Part shown: positions 20,262 through 20,799 of the stretch, piece after piece
Layout of the letters: each line of letters starts with the position of its first letter
Numbering within the stretch: the first letter of the stretch is position 1
From: Isoetes engelmannii
Lineage: Eukaryota; Streptophyta; Lycopodiopsida; Isoetales; Isoetaceae
Reading direction: 5' to 3'
Assembly (NCBI GenBank): GCA_011763485.2
Contig: JAANSK020277158.1
Location: 1-20,799, forward strand
Length of the DNA stretch: 20,799 nt
Position numbers and translations under genes: made by a program
Notes under the pieces: generated by a model
What the model saw: the letters and a program-made list of their open reading frames with translations, nothing else
Told to the model about the DNA's origin: nothing
Databases searched by the model: none

Positions 20262-20469
20262 TGCCAAATTAAACATTGATATCCATCAAGATCATTGCAC
20301 ATGTATTGCACTTACACGGTTAAAAATGCAAAGTCACTGGAGGGCATTTGGTGCTTGAAAATCGTTGTTCATGTTACTTTGGTTCAAAGCATTAAAAGCC
20401 AAAGATCTGAAACAAGTTTTAAGAATTGTTAATAGCATAGCCATAAAATTTGAAATATAAACGTCAGGA

Positions 20470-20799
20470 GTGTGCAGCTCAAATATTCTCTTGAAGTATC
20501 AAGGTCACATTAGTTTCATCAATCCTCAATTTGAGATGATAAATGCACTAGAACCAGTCAATATAATTAATGCCAGCTTTTTCTTTGATATTTATTGAAG
20601 TGGCTCTGTTACAGCTTGTGATGTAGAGAAGAGAGGCTCCCTCCTTGTAGAAAATGAGTTAGTTTCCATGGTGGATGTTCTCAACCCCAATGCGCTCAAG
20701 GAATAAGTGCTTGATGTGTTCACAAATCTTCTTGAAGGTGAAGTGAATGCTCTTGTCTCATCAAATGTATCCCTTGTCTCTCCAAGCCCACTTCTTGTA
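20470..20799 (-). pseudogene. decayed coding-like frame at the right edge, unknown family
   Basis: One minus-strand frame from the edge reads YKKWAWRDKGYI, then IHFTFKKICEHIKHLFLERI, GVENIHHGN, LIFYKEGASLLYITSCNRAT and KAGINYIDWF, with several in-frame stops. The residue pattern looks like real ancient protein, but I do not recognise it. A decayed transposable element or a host gene are both possible. Confidence 0.35.

Larger units (their letters stand above)
17921..20799. other. gene-poor right flank with decayed, coding-like minus-strand stretches
   Basis: No intact gene is seen. Several minus-strand stretches read like decayed protein (about 18630-18830, 19400-19580 and 20470-20799), but I cannot assign them to families. 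A TA microsatellite and a 92-bp tandem duplication are listed separately. Confidence 0.55.

Overview
The window looks like nuclear DNA of a flowering plant. Its spliced gene has canonical GT-AG introns, it carries a plant-type Sec61 gamma gene, and its repeats are a Ty1/Copia LTR element, an L1-type LINE end and a MITE-like repeat, all in an A+T-rich background. A monocot is possible but I cannot fix the species. I read the strands by eye; nothing was searched against databases.

Layout from left to right: the left edge (1-226) holds a decayed minus-strand reading frame of unknown identity. Non-coding sequence follows, with a 14-unit ATCT microsatellite at 1124-1179. An eight-exon plus-strand gene (coding 1908-7447) encodes a 457-residue alpha/beta hydrolase with a plastid-transit-like N-terminus. 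Its last intron carries a small antisense fossil of a Copia element. A convergent minus-strand gene (8126-7917) encodes the 69-residue Sec61 gamma subunit of the ER translocon. Its start codon abuts a 27-bp repeated leader, with HSE-like dyads, a minisatellite and a strong hairpin further upstream. From about 9.1 to 11.1 kb I see no gene, only a MITE-like inverted repeat at 10201-10507.

A decayed minus-strand gene follows (about 13.3 to 11.16 kb). Its 3' part is a recognisable FCP1/NLI-interacting-factor (HAD) phosphatase domain. Its 5' part is an unrecognised acidic protein with a poly-Glu tract and one in-frame stop. It runs directly into a broken Copia element (13326-17920) whose two LTR copies differ by about 3 percent. 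The Copia is itself interrupted by a 5'-truncated LINE (15412-16112, minus strand) with a clear 14-bp target site duplication. The right end (17921-20799) has no intact gene. It holds a 92-bp tandem duplication and a decayed coding-like minus-strand frame at the very edge.

The two intact genes (hydrolase and Sec61 gamma) are ordinary housekeeping-type plant genes facing each other. The rest records repeat insertion and gene decay. I found no convincing new biological system. The most useful leads are the nested LINE in Copia, the FCP1-like pseudogene, the hairpin cluster at 8854-8998 and the repeated Sec61 gamma leader.
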